Assembly (NCBI GenBank): GCA_016708305.1
Contig: JADJGB010000008.1
Location: forward strand, 868,001-932,000
DNA: 64,000 bases
Direction of reading: 5' to 3'
DNA from: Sphingobacteriales bacterium
GTDB lineage: Bacteria > Bacteroidota > Bacteroidia > Chitinophagales > Chitinophagaceae
Positions 61,532 to 64,000 of the stretch are shown here, piece after piece. The notes beneath the pieces were generated by a model, which saw only the letters and a program-made list of their open reading frames with translations, ran no database searches and had not been told where the DNA came from. Position 1 is the stretch's first letter, and every line of letters begins with the position of its first letter. The translations under genes and the position numbers were made by a program.

Positions 61532-62779
61532 TTAATTTATTAATTTTTTATATCGTGCCAAAGCTTCTAAGAAGTAGTAATCTGCATATACCAAAGGAAC
61601 ATCTACTTCTGTACCATGCGGAATACTTCCGGTGGAGTGTTTAAGTATAAAGAAACTGTTTGTCCCGGGTGTTGCCAAATAAGCCGGGCTGCTTAATGAG
61701 TTAAGTGTTTCTATGGCAAAGTCATAATACTTTTTACCATTGGGCAAATATTTGTACATTTCTAAAAGGCCTGAAGCAGTCACTGCTGCTGCTGACGCAT
61801 CTCTGGGTACATAGCTGAATTTTGAAGCATCATAAGCCCAGTCTGGTTTGTAGCCGGGCTGGCCTGCATTGAAGTCCCAGTAAGGAATTTTATCTTTTGG
61901 CAGGTTAGGGTGATTTATATAAAAATCTGCCATCTTTTGAGCTGTATTTAAATATCGGTTATCACCTGTTTCTCTATATACCACAGTAAAACCGTAAATC
62001 CCCCAGGCCTGACCTCTCGCCCATTGCGAATTGTCGGAAAGTCCCTGATTGGTCTGCCGGTGAAGCACTTTGCCGGTAGCAGTGTCATAATCTACTACAT
62101 GATAAGAACTGTAGTCGGACCTAAGATGATTTTTCATAGTGGTTTCAGCGTGTTTTATGGCGATATTCTTATAAATTGGGTTACCTGTAATTTTTGAGGC
62201 ATAGAATAACAGCTCAAGGTTCATCATGTTGTCAATAATTACAGGGAAATACCAGGTATTGTTATCCCATGATTTCTTTGTATTCCATGATTTTATCGAA
62301 CCTGCTCTTTCATCATACCTTTTTATAAGAGATTTTGCCGATTGAATGAGGATTTCCTTATACTTTTCACTTTTTATATGTCTGATAGCATTGCCATAAC
62401 TGCAATACATCATAAACCCAATGTCATGGTGAGTAGTATTGTATTGGTTGCTTTCAAGGCTCTCAGTCCATTTTACCGCTGCTTTTTCCCAAGCATCTTT
62501 TTTAGTGAAATCATATAAATACCAAAGGCTGCCCGGCCAGAAACCACCGGTCCAGTCTCTGATAGAAACATACTTGACGCTGCCATCAGCATTGGATGTG
62601 CGCGGATATTTGGCAAGGTCGGTACTTACTTCCAGCATTTTAGTGTATTGCTTTTCGGCAACATCAATAACCCGATTAATACTTTTCTGGCTGATTTTCG
62701 AAGAATGAGAACAGCCTGCCAGTAAAAAACCGCTAATAACTAAAACTGAAATAATAATTTGTAATTTTTTCAAATGCAT
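61532..62779 (-). CDS. Unsaturated glucuronyl hydrolase, GH88
   Basis: A 415-residue lipoprotein (lipobox LLAGC, Cys23) that removes the 4,5-unsaturated glucuronic acid left at the end of oligosaccharides by PL8 or similar lyases. It has the alpha6/alpha6-barrel signatures WTGGFWPGSLWYLY, THHDIGFMMYCSYGNA (catalytic Asp), the DNMMNLELLFYAS Asp, GLSDNSQWARGQAWGIYGF and RDASAAAVTASGL. First gene of the minus-strand series after the regulator, 161 bp from it. That spacer must hold the PUL promoter. Confidence 0.95.
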   Translation of the reverse strand: MHLKKLQIIISVLVISGFLLAGCSHSSKISQKSINRVIDVAEKQYTKMLEVSTDLAKYPRTSNADGSVKYVSIRDWTGGFWPGSLWYLYDFTKKDAWEKAAVKWTESLESNQYNTTHHDIGFMMYCSYGNAIRHIKSEKYKEILIQSAKSLIKRYDERAGSIKSWNTKKSWDNNTWYFPVIIDNMMNLELLFYASKITGNPIYKNIAIKHAETTMKNHLRSDYSSYHVVDYDTATGKVLHRQTNQGLSDNSQWARGQAWGIYGFTVVYRETGDNRYLNTAQKMADFYINHPNLPKDKIPYWDFNAGQPGYKPDWAYDASKFSYVPRDASAAAVTASGLLEMYKYLPNGKKYYDFAIETLNSLSSPAYLATPGTNSFFILKHSTGSIPHGTEVDVPLVYADYYFLEALARYKKLIN

Positions 62780-62940
62780 ATCGTTGAAAATTTAATCAAA
62801 TTGCAAAGCCAATCAACACCGGTACAAATAAAAAAAATGAAGAAAATAATCTCTGCTGCAATTCGGTTACAAATTTCACATAGAATCATTAGAAATGAGG
62901 GGGTCGTTTTTATTGATTTAGGGGTAAAAACTTATTTAAA

Positions 62941-63681
62941 TCAGTCAATATCCGGTAATTCGCTTGGATTGTGCCCAAAAAACCTCTTGAACTCCTTACT
63001 AAAGTATTTTCTGTCATTGAATCCTACCTCCCAGGCCACTTCCGAAATATTAAGGCTTTTATCCTTCAGAAGTTTGGATGCTTTTTTTAATCGAAGCGTT
63101 TTAATAAACTCGGCAACGGGCATTTGTACCAACGCATTAAACTTTTTATACAAAACTGCAGTGCTCATACCAATCTGTTTAGAAAGGTCGTTAATATGAA
63201 AATTAGGATTGCTGAGGTTATTATTGATAATATCCATCAGTCTTTCCATAAATTTCTTATCTACATTGCCGACCTCAATGTCGAGCGGTTCGATTAATAT
63301 TTTCTGGCTGAAAAATTTCCTCAGCGTTTCTTTAGCGTTCAGTAAGTTTTTAATATAGGATTGAAGTACATTGATGCTGAAAGGTTTGGTGAGATAGATG
63401 TCTGCACCACTCTCAAGCCCTTCAATTTGTTGCTCCACTTCGGTTTTGGCTGTTAGCATTATCACAGGAATATGACTGGTTCTCTCATCATTTTTAATAA
63501 TCCGGCAAAACTCATTGCCGTCCATCAAAGGCATTGCCACATCGGTAATGATGAGGTCAGGGATATCTTCAAATGCCATTTCGAGACCGAATTTTCCGTT
63601 TTCTGCCTGAGAAACATCAAATTCATCTTCCGAGCAAAGGTTTAAAAAATCTCTTACCTCAGCATTGTCTTCTACTATCAA
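62941..63681 (-). CDS. Response regulator receiver with AraC-type DNA-binding domain (HTCS output half)
   Basis: A receiver domain (phospho-acceptor Asp in LIITDVAMPLMDG, conserved Thr/Lys in MLTAKTE and YLTKPFS) joined to an AraC-type double helix-turn-helix (SKQIGMSTAVLYKKFNALV, then NISEVAWEVGFNDRKYFSKE). This is the output end of Bacteroidota hybrid two-component systems that switch on PULs. It is separated from the kinase part by an in-frame TGA at 63694-63696. The best start would be an ATG overlapping that stop, but that needs one A fewer in the A6 run; the TTG at 63681 cuts into the first receiver strand. Confidence 0.9.
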   Translation of the reverse strand: MIVEDNAEVRDFLNLCSEDEFDVSQAENGKFGLEMAFEDIPDLIITDVAMPLMDGNEFCRIIKNDERTSHIPVIMLTAKTEVEQQIEGLESGADIYLTKPFSINVLQSYIKNLLNAKETLRKFFSQKILIEPLDIEVGNVDKKFMERLMDIINNNLSNPNFHINDLSKQIGMSTAVLYKKFNALVQMPVAEFIKTLRLKKASKLLKDKSLNISEVAWEVGFNDRKYFSKEFKRFFGHNPSELPDID

Positions 63682-63693
63682 TATCTTTTTTGC

Positions 63694-63999
63694 TCATGAT
63701 TTATTTGTGCCTTTTTTCAATGTTACTTCAAAACAGGTATAATCTTTTTTGATCGAATTCTTTTCTTTTCTTTTATATTCAATTTTGCCTTGATGAAGTT
63801 CGATCAGTTTCTTTGATAATGCCAACCCTATTCCTGTTCCTTTTTGTTTTTGCTGTCTTGGGCTTGCCTGATAGAATTCCAAAAACAAATTTTCTTCTTC
63901 TTTCTTCGGTACACCGGGCCCGTCATCATACACTGTAAGCTTTATTTCTGATTCATCAATGTCGCTAATATTCATAATGATTTCGCCATTGTTATCCAC
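63694..63999 (-). CDS. Histidine kinase ATPase domain, C-terminal fragment (HTCS sensor half)
   Basis: The last 101 residues of a kinase running off the right edge. It has the HATPase_c G1 box VYDDGPGVP, the F-box LFLEFYQASP and the G2 box KGTGIGLALSKKLIELHQG, closing with CFEVTLKKGTNKS. It directly precedes the receiver-AraC reading in the same frame. The sensor part, which would bind an oligosaccharide in the periplasm, is outside the window. In most HTCS proteins kinase and receiver are one chain. Confidence 0.88.
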   Translation of the reverse strand: MDNNGEIIMNISDIDESEIKLTVYDDGPGVPKKEEENLFLEFYQASPRQQKQKGTGIGLALSKKLIELHQGKIEYKRKEKNSIKKDYTCFEVTLKKGTNKS

Positions 64000-64000
64000 A

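Noticed and set aside
1..64000. CRISPR array, prophage or transposon
   Set aside because: No regularly spaced repeats, cas genes, integrase, transposase or phage structural genes were seen.

Overview
The window is Bacteroidota chromosome, most like a Chitinophagaceae-type member. It is AT-rich and has two SusC/SusD pairs, a hybrid two-component-type regulator, DUF5686 and head-GIN-domain proteins, many short lipoprotein signal peptides, and the TAnnTTTG promoter element of the phylum in front of several genes. No rRNA, tRNA, CRISPR array, transposase or phage gene was recognised.

Layout. 0-8 kb: edge of an ABC-2 permease, cysS, a membrane-anchored EEP-family protein, a DUF1080 lipoprotein, a GH3 auxin-type acyl-adenylating protein, a LysE exporter, mtgA, and a nicotinamide riboside salvage pair (PnuC plus an NadR-type kinase). 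8.1-13.5 kb: a six-gene energy-converting [NiFe] hydrogenase operon in the order of the archaeal ech operon (echABCDEF), with both nickel-binding CxxC motifs intact. 13.6-17.5 kb: small lipoproteins, an AlbA_2-domain regulator interrupted by a stop, a repeat-bearing gene-free stretch and a haem-binding protein. 17.5-32.6 kb: a UvrD-like helicase-nuclease, DUF5686 protein, MBL hydrolase, flippase, PLP enzyme, periplasmic binding protein, guaA, head-GIN lipoprotein and hypE. HypE is a nickel-site maturation factor, which supports a working hydrogenase. 32.7-37.3 kb: a first SusC/SusD pair. 37.4-47.4 kb: queA with a possible structured leader, AMP nucleosidase, an Lrp regulator, pheS, an SDR epimerase, mutL and fabH.

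47.4-64 kb is all on the minus strand and reads as one polysaccharide utilisation locus: HTCS-type regulator, GH88 unsaturated glucuronyl hydrolase, SusC, SusD, PL8 lyase, sulfatase, PL6 lyase, GH3 and GH20. Lyases cut a uronic-acid polymer, SusCD imports the pieces, and the sulfatase, GH88 and exo-glycosidases finish the oligosaccharides. The best substrate guess is a sulfated glycosaminoglycan (chondroitin/dermatan sulfate, possibly hyaluronan).

Caution: about 25 one-base frame breaks, nearly all in short homopolymers and mostly contractions, split at least 18 otherwise intact genes, including housekeeping genes (pheS, mutL). This is the mark of an unpolished long-read assembly, so split genes are annotated as single CDSs with the break noted, not as decayed genes.
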